DNA of 23,966 nucleotides from SIG454 sp045578465 (GCA_045578465.1 JAZNKJ010000015.1:1-23966), one strand, 5' to 3'. Positions 13,985-21,721 are shown, counted from the first letter of the stretch. Made by a program: numbers and translations. The notes: generated from the letters alone by a model not told the origin.

Positions 13985-15680
13985 TATCTTTAACATAGAT
14001 TTTCTTATTTCGGATTTTAATCTCCTTGTTGCATATTTCATAAGAGGCTTTCTTATGAGAGATGATAACAAGGGTTTTATTTTTAAGGTTTTTAAGGTTT
14101 GCAAGAAGCTCTCTTTCGGTCTCCTCGTCAAGAGCCGAGGTTGATTCGTCAAGCAAGATAACGCTTCGGTCGGAAAGGATTGCTCTTGCAATTGCAAGAC
14201 GCTGAATCTGTCCCTCGGAAAGACCAAGTCCTCTTTCGCCGATTTTGGTTTCAAGTCCCAATGGGAATTCCTTTATAAAGCCGTCTGCACAGCTTATTTT
14301 AAGGGCGTTTTCTATTTCATCGTCGGTTGCGTCAGGCTTGGTTATGGAAATTGCCTCTTTAATTGTTCCTGAAAGAAGAAGACTGTTTTGAGGAACATAA
14401 GAGAAAAGAGGACGGGTGCGCTTGCTTATCTGTATTTCCTTTCCGTCAGAGAGACTGAGATGAATCTCTCCGCCGTCAGGGGAGTTAACCCCTAAAAGAA
14501 GCTTTAAGAGGGTGCTTTTTCCGATTCCTGAAAGACCTGTGATAACAGAGAAGTCGCCCTTTTCAATTTCAAGGTTTGCCCCTGAGAGAATAATTTCTCT
14601 GTCGTATGAGAAAGTTATGTCATTAAATACGATAGAAGAAAGCTTTTTATAGGTTTTCTCAGGATTGATTTGCTTCTTGTTAAGACCTTTCTCGTCTGCA
14701 ATATTTTCAATTTCAAGAACTCTTTCCGCTGAGGCGAGAACGCCAAAATAACGAGGCATAATTCCCGTAATCCCTGCAAAAGGAGTCTGAATCTGGTTAA
14801 CAAGTTGGAGTATTGCGGTTACTGTTCCCACGGAAACAATGCCGCCTAAAAGACAAAAAGCACTGTAACCGAAAGCGAAGATATAGCCAAGCTGGAAGAG
14901 AAGAGTAAGGCCTGTTCCTGCAAAAATCCCGACATACTGGCGTCTTAATTTTGCCTTATAGTTTTCTTTCTGATGCTCATCGGAAATACTTTCAATTCTT
15001 TCTTCAATGCCGAAAACTTTAATCATAAGCATTCCGCCGATGGACTCATAGAAGAAGGAAGAAAGCTTGCCTTCCGTTTCCATAGCTTTTTTATGTAAAG
15101 ATTTAACAAGCTGTCTTAAAATACTTGCAACAACAAGAATTAAAAAACCGCCAACTAAGAAAATAATAGTAAATCTCGCATCTATGATAATAAGAGAAGC
15201 GGTTGCAAAAATCAGGGCGGAAAGCATTGAAACAACGGATGGAATAAGGTTTATAACTCCGTCGCTTATAACAGAGATGTCGTTTGTGAGCCTTGTCATA
15301 AGGTCACCGCTTGGCATTTCTTTAATTACGCCGTAATCCTTTTTGAGTATAGTTGAAAAGAGCTTTTTCTTAAAGGCAATTTCTGTTTTTGCCGAAGCTC
15401 TTGCGGAAAGCCATTGCTGGAAAAACTTTAAGATAATCTGAGCAAGGATTAAGCCAAGAAGGATCCAAAGGTCAAAGCCAAGCTTTTCGCGGCTCCCTGA
15501 AACAGCCGAGTCAATGACATTTCTGCACATAAAAGCAAAAAGAACACCCAAAAAGGACATGACCGTGCTTATTAAAGCCAGGGCGATGACGACAAAAAGC
15601 TGACTCTTTGCCACACCAAACAGCCATTTTAAGGTGTTTTTATCTTTTATTTTGTTACCTTGCATTTTCCAAGACACCAT
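13977..15680 (-). CDS. ABC exporter, fused membrane and ATPase domains (peptide/lipid type)
   Basis: 567 residues. Residues about 25-310 form a six-helix exporter domain. Residues about 345-567 form the ATPase with Walker A GLSGIGKST (382-390), a Q-loop region, signature LSEGQ (487-491), Walker B with Asp511-Glu512 and an H-loop His542. The signature has Glu in place of the usual first Gly (LSGGQ), a tolerated variant. There is no N-terminal C39 leader peptidase, so any leader removal would need another enzyme; the upstream S26-type peptidase is a candidate. The ATG at 15680 has AAGGAGGG and overlaps the upstream gene by 34 bp. It is last of four tightly overlapping genes. The transported molecule is not known. 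Confidence 0.9.
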   Translation of the reverse strand: MVSWKMQGNKIKDKNTLKWLFGVAKSQLFVVIALALISTVMSFLGVLFAFMCRNVIDSAVSGSREKLGFDLWILLGLILAQIILKFFQQWLSARASAKTEIAFKKKLFSTILKKDYGVIKEMPSGDLMTRLTNDISVISDGVINLIPSVVSMLSALIFATASLIIIDARFTIIFLVGGFLILVVASILRQLVKSLHKKAMETEGKLSSFFYESIGGMLMIKVFGIEERIESISDEHQKENYKAKLRRQYVGIFAGTGLTLLFQLGYIFAFGYSAFCLLGGIVSVGTVTAILQLVNQIQTPFAGITGIMPRYFGVLASAERVLEIENIADEKGLNKKQINPEKTYKKLSSIVFNDITFSYDREIILSGANLEIEKGDFSVITGLSGIGKSTLLKLLLGVNSPDGGEIHLSLSDGKEIQISKRTRPLFSYVPQNSLLLSGTIKEAISITKPDATDDEIENALKISCADGFIKEFPLGLETKIGERGLGLSEGQIQRLAIARAILSDRSVILLDESTSALDEETERELLANLKNLKNKTLVIISHKKASYEICNKEIKIRNKKIYVKDIK

Positions 15681-16108
15681 TTTATTACCCTCCTTAAAGG
15701 ATGAACAAAAACGACTAATAAAACATAAATTTTATACAAAAGGGAAGAAACCTTAATAAGTTTTTTGCCTTTATATATTCCTGTAACCAACCCTATAATG
15801 TCGTTATCTGTAATGCCTTTTTCTGCTGTGGTCTGGTTGTCCCCACGCATAACATAGGTTTCGTTTTCCCCGAAACCAACAACTCTGTGGATAACAAAGC
15901 TTTCGTCCTTCCTTTTGTAAAGAGGAAGGTCATATTTATTTAAGGGAAGAACTGCCCTTGAAATAATAACACGGTCTTTCCCCGGTCTTATAAGAGGAAG
16001 CATACTGAGACCCTGCGGTTTAATAATAACATCTCCGCCAAGACCTATTTTCTCCTCAATAAGAGGAAGCATCTCCCGAAGAGAGATATCCTTAACTTCA
16101 TTATTCAT
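15647..16108 (-). CDS. S24/S26 family peptidase, ER-type signal-peptidase-like
   Basis: 153 residues from the ATG at 16108, which overlaps the PqqD-like gene by 8 bp. A longer open frame to 16234 covers that gene out of frame and is rejected. The signal-peptidase core is present: GLSMLPLIRPGKDRVII (33-49) with Ser35 as nucleophile, FVIHRVVGFG (71-80) and MRGDNQT (87-93). In bacterial SPase I a Lys sits before the Rv.G motif; here His74 takes its place, as in archaeal, eukaryotic and Bacillus SipW-type enzymes (Ser-His). No N-terminal membrane helix is seen, but a C-terminal hydrophobic stretch (about 122-148) could anchor it. It probably processes a product of this cluster, which is inferred from position. 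Confidence 0.82.
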   Translation of the reverse strand: MNNEVKDISLREMLPLIEEKIGLGGDVIIKPQGLSMLPLIRPGKDRVIISRAVLPLNKYDLPLYKRKDESFVIHRVVGFGENETYVMRGDNQTTAEKGITDNDIIGLVTGIYKGKKLIKVSSLLYKIYVLLVVFVHPLRRVIKWCLGKCKVTK

Positions 16109-16367
16109 CCAAAAGACCTGCCCCCCGAAGATTTTCCAAGAAAGCTGAGACATCTTTTCTTGCAACGGCCTCGTCCACATCATATTCGCAGAGAAGTTTT
16201 TTTGCAAGCTCATCCTCGGTTGTTTCATTTTCAAGATTTTCCCAAAGGAAAGCTCCTGTGCCGTTTAAATTAAGCATATTGGTAAAATCCATTGTCTCAA
16301 CATCGCTGGACACAACAACACTGCATCCTGCAACAGTTTTTAAAATATATCCATCTTTAATCTTCAT
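16101..16367 (-). CDS. PqqD-like protein (RiPP recognition element fold)
   Basis: 88 residues, close to the usual PqqD length. It begins KIKDGYILKTVAGCSVVV and ends with an acidic helix (EDELAKKLLCEYDVDEAVARKDVSAFLENLRGAGLL), the PqqD/wHTH pattern of peptide chaperones that hold a leader peptide for a modifying enzyme. Start ATG at 16367 has GGAGGAAAT. It overlaps the kinase upstream by 11 bp and the peptidase downstream by 8 bp. A modifying enzyme such as a radical SAM protein or cyclase is not present in the window, so its client is unknown. Confidence 0.85.
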   Translation of the reverse strand: MKIKDGYILKTVAGCSVVVSSDVETMDFTNMLNLNGTGAFLWENLENETTEDELAKKLLCEYDVDEAVARKDVSAFLENLRGAGLLDE

Positions 16368-17100
16368 AGAAATTTCCTCCTTGAGGGAATTTTTTCATAA
16401 AATTATATGCAACAGTCGCCGCCTCGTCCTGAGTATTGCAACCCATTTTAAAGACGGGGATGTTCTTTAAGTTCTTGTCAAGAAAGCCTAAAAGAGCTTC
16501 CATAAACTCTATACTGGGAAATCTCAAAGTCTCCCTAAGAATAGAGGGAATTGCCTCTTTTGCGGTCATTTTTTCGATATGGTTTTCTTCACTGCGGGAG
16601 ATAAAACATATGCCCCCCAGAGGTGCACAAAGGTTCAGGTTTTTGCCGCTTTTCCCACTCCAAGGTGTTCCATAGACATAAATTTTTCCGTCAATAAGGC
16701 GAAGGGCAGGCTTGTCATCGTTAATAACAAGAGCTCCCTCGAAAACCTTCTCCCAAAGAGAGGTGTGGGTGGACTTCCCTGTTCCGCTTGGTGCGGAGAA
16801 GAGATATACTTTGCCGTCATAGCATACGGCAGAGGCGTGAAGAACAAGACCGTCAAAGCCAAGAAGCTTTTTGGAAAAGTCCAGACCTGTCCATATGTAT
16901 TCAGCCTCAGAAAGAGTAAGACGCTCACTTTCTGCTACTCTGCGCTGCAAAAATTCATGGCTGAACGAAATGTTAATATCGCTCTCTCCTGAAAAGTCGT
17001 CGGCATATTTTTCGGCATACTCAATAAGCCTGTTTTCATTCTGCAAAACAGTTATAGAAACTTTAAGGTCTGCAATTTTACATTTAAGCTCTCTTGCCAT
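16357..17100 (-). CDS. HprK-like P-loop kinase of PqqD-linked cassettes
   Basis: 247 residues. The C-terminal two thirds show the HPr-kinase/PEP-carboxykinase fold: LHASAV (87-92), P-loop SAPSGTGKST (102-111), INDDKPAL (126-133) with acidic metal ligands Asp128-Asp129, and YGTPWSGK (143-150). True HprK is longer (about 310 residues) and has an N-terminal regulatory domain that is absent here. Related kinases occur in lasso peptide clusters, where one phosphorylates the precursor, and in the ScmC position of SynChlorMet cassettes. A role in modifying a peptide is therefore a reasonable inference, not shown by the sequence. It is first gene of the four-gene operon, with a weak ribosome site and its own promoter. 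Confidence 0.82.
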   Translation of the reverse strand: MARELKCKIADLKVSITVLQNENRLIEYAEKYADDFSGESDINISFSHEFLQRRVAESERLTLSEAEYIWTGLDFSKKLLGFDGLVLHASAVCYDGKVYLFSAPSGTGKSTHTSLWEKVFEGALVINDDKPALRLIDGKIYVYGTPWSGKSGKNLNLCAPLGGICFISRSEENHIEKMTAKEAIPSILRETLRFPSIEFMEALLGFLDKNLKNIPVFKMGCNTQDEAATVAYNFMKKFPQGGNFYED

Positions 17101-17143
17101 CTTCTATACCAAGACCCTTTCAAAGAATACTCATACATAATTT

Positions 17144-17172
17144 ATTATACAATATTTTTAAATCTTTTTCAA
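17144..17172 (-). promoter_or_regulatory. Promoter of the kinase-PqqD-peptidase-ABC operon
   Basis: On the minus strand, TTGAAA (17172-17167), 17-bp spacer, TATAAT (17149-17144). The leader is about 37 nt. No operator-like repeat stands out. Confidence 0.82.
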
Positions 17173-17221
17173 GAGTAATTTTCTAAGGAGAATAAAGCAT
17201 AAATATAACTGAGGTGGTATA

Positions 17222-18145
17222 ATGTTTTCGTCTGCTAAAAATAAAAAAAGATACGACTATAAAGAGCTTTTGAAAGATGTCCAAAAGTTTAAGACAAGAT
17301 ACCCGTTTTGCGAGATTTCTTCAATAGGGGAGAGCGTCCTTAAAAGGAAGCTTTTCTGCCTTAAAATAGGGGAGGGAGAAAATATTGTTTTTTATAACGG
17401 CGCCCATCACGGAGCGGAGAGCATAACCTCTGCCCTCCTTATGAAATTCATTGAAGAATATGCAGAAAGCGTTGTAGAGGACGGAGAAATATTCGGGATG
17501 AGCTCCAATTTTCTTTATAAAAATGTTTCCCTTTATGTTGTCCCAATGGTAAACCCTGACGGAGTTGAGCTTTCCGTAAACGGAGGGCGGATGTATTCAG
17601 CGGACTTTCCAAGACTTTTCAGGGAGAATAAAGGTAGTGCCGATTTTTCTTTATGGCAGGCGAACTTTAATGGAGTTGACTTAAACCATAACTATGACGC
17701 TCTTTGGGAGTTATCCCGAAAAGGAGAAATAGAGCATAACATCTTCGGTCCCGGCCCGACAAGATATGCAGGGGAAGAGCCTTTTTCTGAGCCTGAGACC
17801 CGCGCTATGGCAGAGTTTACAAAAAGCAAGGAGATAAAGCTCTCTATGGCTTTTCACAGTCAGGGACAGGAGATTTATTATGACTTTAACAACAAAGAAC
17901 CAATCTATTCCCTCTTTATTGCAAATGCTCTTTCATTGGGGACGGTTTACAACCCATCGGTGCCCACGGGAATTGCGTCTTACGGCGGATATAAAGACTG
18001 GTTTATTGAGAATTTCGGAAGGCTTGCCTTTACCATTGAGGTAGGGAAAGGGGAGAACCCACTTCCTCCAAGCGATTTAAATCAAATCTATAAAGAAACC
18101 CTTAAAATTTTAGTGGGCGGAATGAAGGTGGCGTGTTTAATATAA
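17222..18145 (+). CDS. M14 family zinc carboxypeptidase (gamma-D-glutamyl-diamino acid peptidase-like)
   Basis: 307 residues, no signal peptide. Zinc ligands His63 and Glu66 (AHHGAE) and His212 (FHSQGQ), catalytic Glu273 (FTIEVG), and the NPDG block at 111-114 are all present. The Arg normally found in DLNRNF is replaced by His156 (GVDLNHNYDALW). This and the FHSQGQEIYYDF segment point to the peptidoglycan-peptide branch (M14C, which acts on gamma-D-Glu-diaminopimelate) rather than a general carboxypeptidase. A likely role is trimming muropeptides during recycling or sporulation, which is inferred. The ATG at 17222 has GAGGTGG. The gene is divergent from the kinase cassette, and a terminator follows. 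Confidence 0.85.
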   Translation: MFSSAKNKKRYDYKELLKDVQKFKTRYPFCEISSIGESVLKRKLFCLKIGEGENIVFYNGAHHGAESITSALLMKFIEEYAESVVEDGEIFGMSSNFLYKNVSLYVVPMVNPDGVELSVNGGRMYSADFPRLFRENKGSADFSLWQANFNGVDLNHNYDALWELSRKGEIEHNIFGPGPTRYAGEEPFSEPETRAMAEFTKSKEIKLSMAFHSQGQEIYYDFNNKEPIYSLFIANALSLGTVYNPSVPTGIASYGGYKDWFIENFGRLAFTIEVGKGENPLPPSDLNQIYKETLKILVGGMKVACLI

Positions 18146-18149
18146 AAAT

Positions 18150-18180
18150 AAGGCAAGGAACATTTCGTTCCTTGCCTTTT
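18150..18180. terminator. Terminator between the M14 peptidase and D,D-carboxypeptidase genes
   Basis: A perfect 12-bp stem (18150-18161 with 18167-18178), ATTTC loop, T-rich tail. The genes converge here, 4 bp from the stop of the minus-strand gene, so it may act on both strands. Confidence 0.88.
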
Positions 18181-18184
18181 GCTT

Positions 18185-19510
18185 TTAATAAAGTGGTGGA
18201 TGATATTTCTTGCGTCTGCGCTTTCTTGCTTTGCTTCTCTTAATTGAAAGATAGAAGCCGTAAATCACAAGAAGAATAAATAGGACAATGAGAGTTAAAA
18301 GGAGATAAACAATAACTTTAACAATGGTCAGGCTCCAAATTTTTTCTCCAAGAGTCATAAGAAACCCGAAAATATGTCTCTTAACTTCCTTTTCTGCAAC
18401 TATTTTGGATGTTCCAACGATTTTCTTGCCGTAGGTATAAGTTATAGTTCCCAAAGCGGTGCCCTTTTTAACAGGGGCATAAACCTCGTCGCTTGAATAT
18501 TTTATGGTTGATTTAATCTCGTCAGCATTTGCGTCAAGAGGAAGAGTAATAACTATATTCTCTTTTGCAACAGCACGGACATGGTCAACCCCTGCCCCTT
18601 GCTTAACCTTTGTTTCTCCTAAGATGTCGCCTTTTTTCGCAATCTCAACCTGTTTGAAGTTATTAAAGCCGTATTCCAGTAGTGCCTTTGCTTCCTCGTG
18701 GGACTGTTCACTCTTTAAGACAACACAGATAAGGTCGCGGTCTTTCTGAGTTGCAGAAGCAACAAGACAAGAGCCTGCCGCATCGGTATAGCCTGTTTTG
18801 ATTCCCGTCGCCTTGCTGTAATAATAATTTGAATAGCGTAGATAGGAAACAAGATTGTTTGTATTTATAAAATATCTTTCGTTTTCGGTTTTGTTTGTGG
18901 GGGCAATATTAAGAGTCTTGCTCCCAACGATTTCACGGAAGAAATCATCTTCCATGGCAACCTTTGCGGCGGTTGCAAGGTCCTTTGCTGTTGTGAAATG
19001 GTCAGGGTCTGTAAGTCCGTGTGCATTTGTGAAATGAGAATGGATAAGACCAAGCTCATCAGCTTTTTTGTTCATTCTCTTAACAAAGTTTTCTTCGCTT
19101 CCTCCAACTGTTGTTGCAAGAAGAGTTGCCGCGTCATTTCCCGATGCAATAAGCATAGCGCGGATTAAATTTTCAACGGACATTTTCTCCCCTGCTTTAA
19201 GCTCAATATGGCTTCCGTCAGAGTCCATTTTGTCCTGCATCTCTCTTGTGTATGTAAGCATATCGCTAAGGGAAATTTCGCCCTCCTCGATAGCGTCGGA
19301 AATAACAAGATATGTAATAATCTTGGTTGTTGAAGCGGGATACATTTCTCTCTCTGAATCCTTTTCGTAAAGGATATTTCCCGTTTTCCCATCAATTAAG
19401 ATTGCGGAAACGGCGGTAAGAATAGGTGGGTTTTCCGCAAAAACAACCCCGAAAGGCAGAACTATACAGAAAATAAGAAGTATCGATGTAAAAGCTTTTA
19501 AAATCTTCAT
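18185..19510 (-). CDS. D-alanyl-D-alanine carboxypeptidase (penicillin-binding protein, S11)
   Basis: 441 residues. Signal peptide at 1-25 (cleavage near VFAEN). All three active-site motifs of a low-mass PBP are present: SxxK at 60-63 (STTK), SGN at 123-125 and KTG at 238-240. Residues about 285-375 form the beta-rich PBP5 C-terminal domain. A hydrophobic helix near 393-420 followed by a very basic tail (RSKARKRRRKKYH) anchors the protein in the membrane. It removes the terminal D-Ala from peptidoglycan pentapeptides outside the cell. Its ATG overlaps the tsaB stop by 4 bp (ATGA), so it is translated with the t6A genes, an unusual partnership. DacF/DacB/DacA subtype is not resolved. Confidence 0.93.
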   Translation of the reverse strand: MKILKAFTSILLIFCIVLPFGVVFAENPPILTAVSAILIDGKTGNILYEKDSEREMYPASTTKIITYLVISDAIEEGEISLSDMLTYTREMQDKMDSDGSHIELKAGEKMSVENLIRAMLIASGNDAATLLATTVGGSEENFVKRMNKKADELGLIHSHFTNAHGLTDPDHFTTAKDLATAAKVAMEDDFFREIVGSKTLNIAPTNKTENERYFINTNNLVSYLRYSNYYYSKATGIKTGYTDAAGSCLVASATQKDRDLICVVLKSEQSHEEAKALLEYGFNNFKQVEIAKKGDILGETKVKQGAGVDHVRAVAKENIVITLPLDANADEIKSTIKYSSDEVYAPVKKGTALGTITYTYGKKIVGTSKIVAEKEVKRHIFGFLMTLGEKIWSLTIVKVIVYLLLTLIVLFILLVIYGFYLSIKRSKARKRRRKKYHPPLY

Positions 19511-20187
19511 ATTTCACCGTCCTTTGCGGATTGTTCAGCCTGAGACAGCCTGATGTAGCTTGGGATAAGCTCCTGTGCGGAAAGAATATCCCCTTTCCTG
19601 ATTTTTTCATAAGCTACTTCGCAAACCGATCCTGCAATATTCATTTTTAATGTTGCAGGGGCAAAAACTGCATCTGGCATAGCTTTTAAAATCTCATCTT
19701 TATAAGGGAAAACTCCGTCCCCTGAGAAAATAACATTTTCTCCTTTAAGCTCCTCTAAAAGCTCGGATAGAGGAAGGGCTCTGTCAGGGCAAAGTCTTTC
19801 GCCGTTTTTAAATTTAGCGTTATAAACCTGCTCCCGTCTTGCATCTAAGATAGGGCAAACAATCCCCGAAAAAGAAGAAAGAGGATAAGCGAGCGCTTCA
19901 AGAGTTGAAACGCTGACGCAAGGCTTATTAAGCGCCTGAGCCATTCCCTTAACGGTTGCAACGCCGATTCTCACCCCCGTAAATGAGCCTGGGCCAACGG
20001 CAGAGGCGAAATAGTCAATATCCGAAACATTAAGCTCAGATAAAGAGAAAAGGCTCTCAATCTGAGGCATAATTTTTTGGGAATGGGTTTTTTTATGATT
20101 TATAACTGTCTGGGCAAGTATTTTCTCTCCGTCAAAGATGGCAGAGGTTGCAGCCGCAGAGCAGGTATCAATTCCGAAAATAAGCAT
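19507..20187 (-). CDS. tsaB: tRNA t6A37 biosynthesis protein TsaB
   Basis: 226 residues of the ASKHA fold: GIDTCSAAATSAIF (5-18), then SAVGPGSFTGVRIG (62-75), the TsaB hallmark, and a PILDARREQVY block. TsaB lacks the metal-binding HxxxH of TsaD and serves as its partner in transferring threonylcarbamoyl to A37 of ANN-reading tRNAs. Start ATG at 20187 with AAAGGAGAAA, 12 bp after tsaE. RimI and TsaD usually follow; here the next gene is a D,D-carboxypeptidase, so TsaD must be encoded elsewhere. Confidence 0.95.
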   Translation of the reverse strand: MLIFGIDTCSAAATSAIFDGEKILAQTVINHKKTHSQKIMPQIESLFSLSELNVSDIDYFASAVGPGSFTGVRIGVATVKGMAQALNKPCVSVSTLEALAYPLSSFSGIVCPILDARREQVYNAKFKNGERLCPDRALPLSELLEELKGENVIFSGDGVFPYKDEILKAMPDAVFAPATLKMNIAGSVCEVAYEKIRKGDILSAQELIPSYIRLSQAEQSAKDGEI

Positions 20188-20199
20188 AATTTTCTCCTT

Positions 20200-20619
20200 T
20201 TATTTAACCAGGATTTCCCGATAGTCATCTCCCTTTGTTGCATTTTTGGAAATCTCGATATATAAAGTGTCTTTGGGGAGAATCGGGTTTATAAATTCTG
20301 CCCATTCAATAAGGCAAACCCCTTCCCCGAAAAGATAATCGTCAATCCAGTCAAGCTCGTCTGTGTTGGCGTTTTCAAGTCTGTATGCGTCAAAATGATA
20401 AAGAGGAAGCTTTGCCCCGTCATATTCGTTAACCAAAGTAAAGGTCGGGCTTGTAACATCCCCCGAAAACTCAAAATAATCCGCAATTCCCCGAACAAAG
20501 GCGGTTTTGCCTGCCCCAAGCTCTCCCGAAAGGGCAACAACGGAGCCTTCCTTTAAGGAAGAGGCGATTTCTTTTGCGATATTTTTAGTGTCATTTGGAC
20601 CAAAACTAATGTATTTCAT
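20200..20619 (-). CDS. tsaE: tRNA t6A37 biosynthesis ATPase TsaE
   Basis: 139 residues; the ATPase that resets the TsaB-TsaD complex during t6A formation. Walker A GELGAGKT at 32-39, TSPTFTLVNEY and LYHFDAYRL in the middle, and LIEWAE near the end are typical. Start ATG at 20619 with a GGAGGAT site 11 nt upstream. It is the first gene of the tsaE-tsaB-dac operon and has a clear promoter. Confidence 0.95.
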   Translation of the reverse strand: MKYISFGPNDTKNIAKEIASSLKEGSVVALSGELGAGKTAFVRGIADYFEFSGDVTSPTFTLVNEYDGAKLPLYHFDAYRLENANTDELDWIDDYLFGEGVCLIEWAEFINPILPKDTLYIEISKNATKGDDYREILVK

Positions 20620-20642
20620 AGGGATAAAATCCTCCTATAAAT

Positions 20643-20671
20643 ATTCTACATTTAATTTAAAGTAAAGTCAA
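20643..20671 (-). promoter_or_regulatory. Promoter of the tsaE-tsaB-dac operon
   Basis: On the minus strand, TTGACT (20671-20666), 17-bp spacer, TAGAAT (20648-20643). It is back to back with the dCMP deaminase promoter; the two -35 boxes are 10 bp apart, so the polymerases may compete. Confidence 0.82.
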
Positions 20672-20681
20672 TACAAAACTA

Positions 20682-20710
20682 TTGAAAAAAGATTTTTTTT
20701 GTTGTATAAT
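20682..20710 (+). promoter_or_regulatory. Promoter of the dCMP deaminase gene
   Basis: TTGAAA (20682-20687), 17-bp spacer, TATAAT (20705-20710), with an expected leader of about 23 nt. Confidence 0.88.
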
Positions 20711-20739
20711 GTAGTTAAATGTTTTTATGAGGTGATTTT

Positions 20740-21231
20740 ATGGGAAATCGTGTTGATAAGCATAATTACTATCTTGATATTGCGGAAACTGTTATTGAAA
20801 GAGGAACCTGCCTTAGAAGAAATTTCGGGGCAATCATTGTTAAGAATGACGAAATCGTTTCAACAGGTTATACAGGCGCACCAAGAGGCAGAGCGAATTG
20901 CAGTAGCATTGGTGTTTGCATAAGAAGTAAGCTCAATGTTCCGAGAGGGGAAAGATATGAGCTTTGCAGAAGCGTTCACGCAGAAGCAAACTGCATTATA
21001 AGTGCATCCCGTCAGGAAATGATTGATGCAACTCTTTATCTTGTTGGTAAGGAAAAGGAAACAGGAGAACTTGTTGCTAACGCATCAAGTTGTAGTATGT
21101 GTAAGAGAATGATAATCAATGCAGGAATTAAAGAGGTTATCATCCGTAACACCCCGACAGATTATACAGTTGTTCCCGTTCGTGACTGGGTTGAAAATGA
21201 TGAATCCCTAGACGGAGTTCGCGGTTATTAG
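20740..21231 (+). CDS. Deoxycytidylate (dCMP) deaminase, ComEB type
   Basis: 163 residues. The zinc-deaminase signature is HAEANCI at 80-86 (His80 ligand, Glu82 proton shuttle) plus SCSMC at 117-121 (Cys118, Cys121). The usual PCxxC proline is Ser here. The long insert between the strand TGYTGAPRG (42-50) and HAE, and the C-terminal YTVVPVRDW, are typical of dCMP deaminases, which turn dCMP into dUMP for thymidylate synthesis. Cytidine deaminase or the riboflavin enzyme RibD are less likely. Start ATG at 20740 with GAGGTGATTTT. Its own promoter and terminator flank it. Confidence 0.88.
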   Translation: MGNRVDKHNYYLDIAETVIERGTCLRRNFGAIIVKNDEIVSTGYTGAPRGRANCSSIGVCIRSKLNVPRGERYELCRSVHAEANCIISASRQEMIDATLYLVGKEKETGELVANASSCSMCKRMIINAGIKEVIIRNTPTDYTVVPVRDWVENDESLDGVRGY

Positions 21232-21239
21232 GTCATAAC

Positions 21240-21280
21240 AAATGCCTGTGCTTCATATATTTGAAGTACAGGCATTTTTT
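21240..21280 (+). terminator. Terminator of the dCMP deaminase gene
   Basis: Long stem AATGCCTGT/ACAGGCATT extended by a G-T wobble and CTTCA/TGAAG, then six T. It ends only 18 bp before the start of the lipoprotein gene. Confidence 0.9.
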
Positions 21281-21298
21281 GTTTTAGGGGGAATTGTT

Positions 21299-21721
21299 TT
21301 GAAGAAAACCGCGTGGATACTTTTAATCTGTCTTTTAATTTCCGCTCTCTTTTGCGGTTGCGGGAAGAAAGGAAATACAGGAGAGGAGAACTATGAAATA
21401 GGCCCTGATGTTTATCCTTCTGTAAACTTTGTTTTAGGGGACAGAGAGATAGTCAGCAAAGAGGAGAAGGATGGAATTTTCAAATATACCTATAAGACCG
21501 AGGAAGAAGGATATATGGATGTCTATGAATATATGTCCTATCTTATCGATAACTGCGGTGGGGTCGTAACTGTGGCCTTAAACGAGGGAGAAAGAGGCCA
21601 GTGTGAAATTGCTATGGAGTCAGACGAAAGCGGGTATGTGGTTACAATGGGGTTTGATTACAGCGAGGATGAATATACGGTTACCATAAAAAGAGTGGCA
21701 GGGAAAATAAAGAAAAATTAA
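21299..21721 (+). CDS. Small predicted lipoprotein of unknown function
   Basis: 141 residues from the TTG at 21299 (MKKTAWILLICLLISALFCGCGKK). This start gives a textbook lipoprotein signal: two lysines, a hydrophobic core and an FCGC lipobox with Cys21 as the likely lipidated residue. AGGGGG lies 7 nt before it. The frame is open back to an ATG at 21242, but that codon is inside the preceding terminator, has no ribosome site and would bury the signal. The mature part is acidic, with short beta-like segments (FKYTYKTEEEGYMDVYEYMSYLI; YVVTMGFDYSEDEYTVTIKRV). No family is recognised. No promoter is visible between the terminator and the start, so expression may depend on read-through. Confidence 0.75.
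   Translation: MKKTAWILLICLLISALFCGCGKKGNTGEENYEIGPDVYPSVNFVLGDREIVSKEEKDGIFKYTYKTEEEGYMDVYEYMSYLIDNCGGVVTVALNEGERGQCEIAMESDESGYVVTMGFDYSEDEYTVTIKRVAGKIKKN

Noticed and set aside
16109..16234. N-terminal extension of the S26-type peptidase
   Set aside because: It would cover the PqqD-like gene in another frame; the ATG at 16108 begins at the expected place.
16579..16992. 137-codon plus-strand frame inside the HprK-like kinase gene
   Set aside because: It lies opposite the P-loop region of a convincing gene and has no start signals.
21242..21298. Upstream ATG start for the lipoprotein
   Set aside because: It is within the terminator hairpin and would hide the lipoprotein signal.
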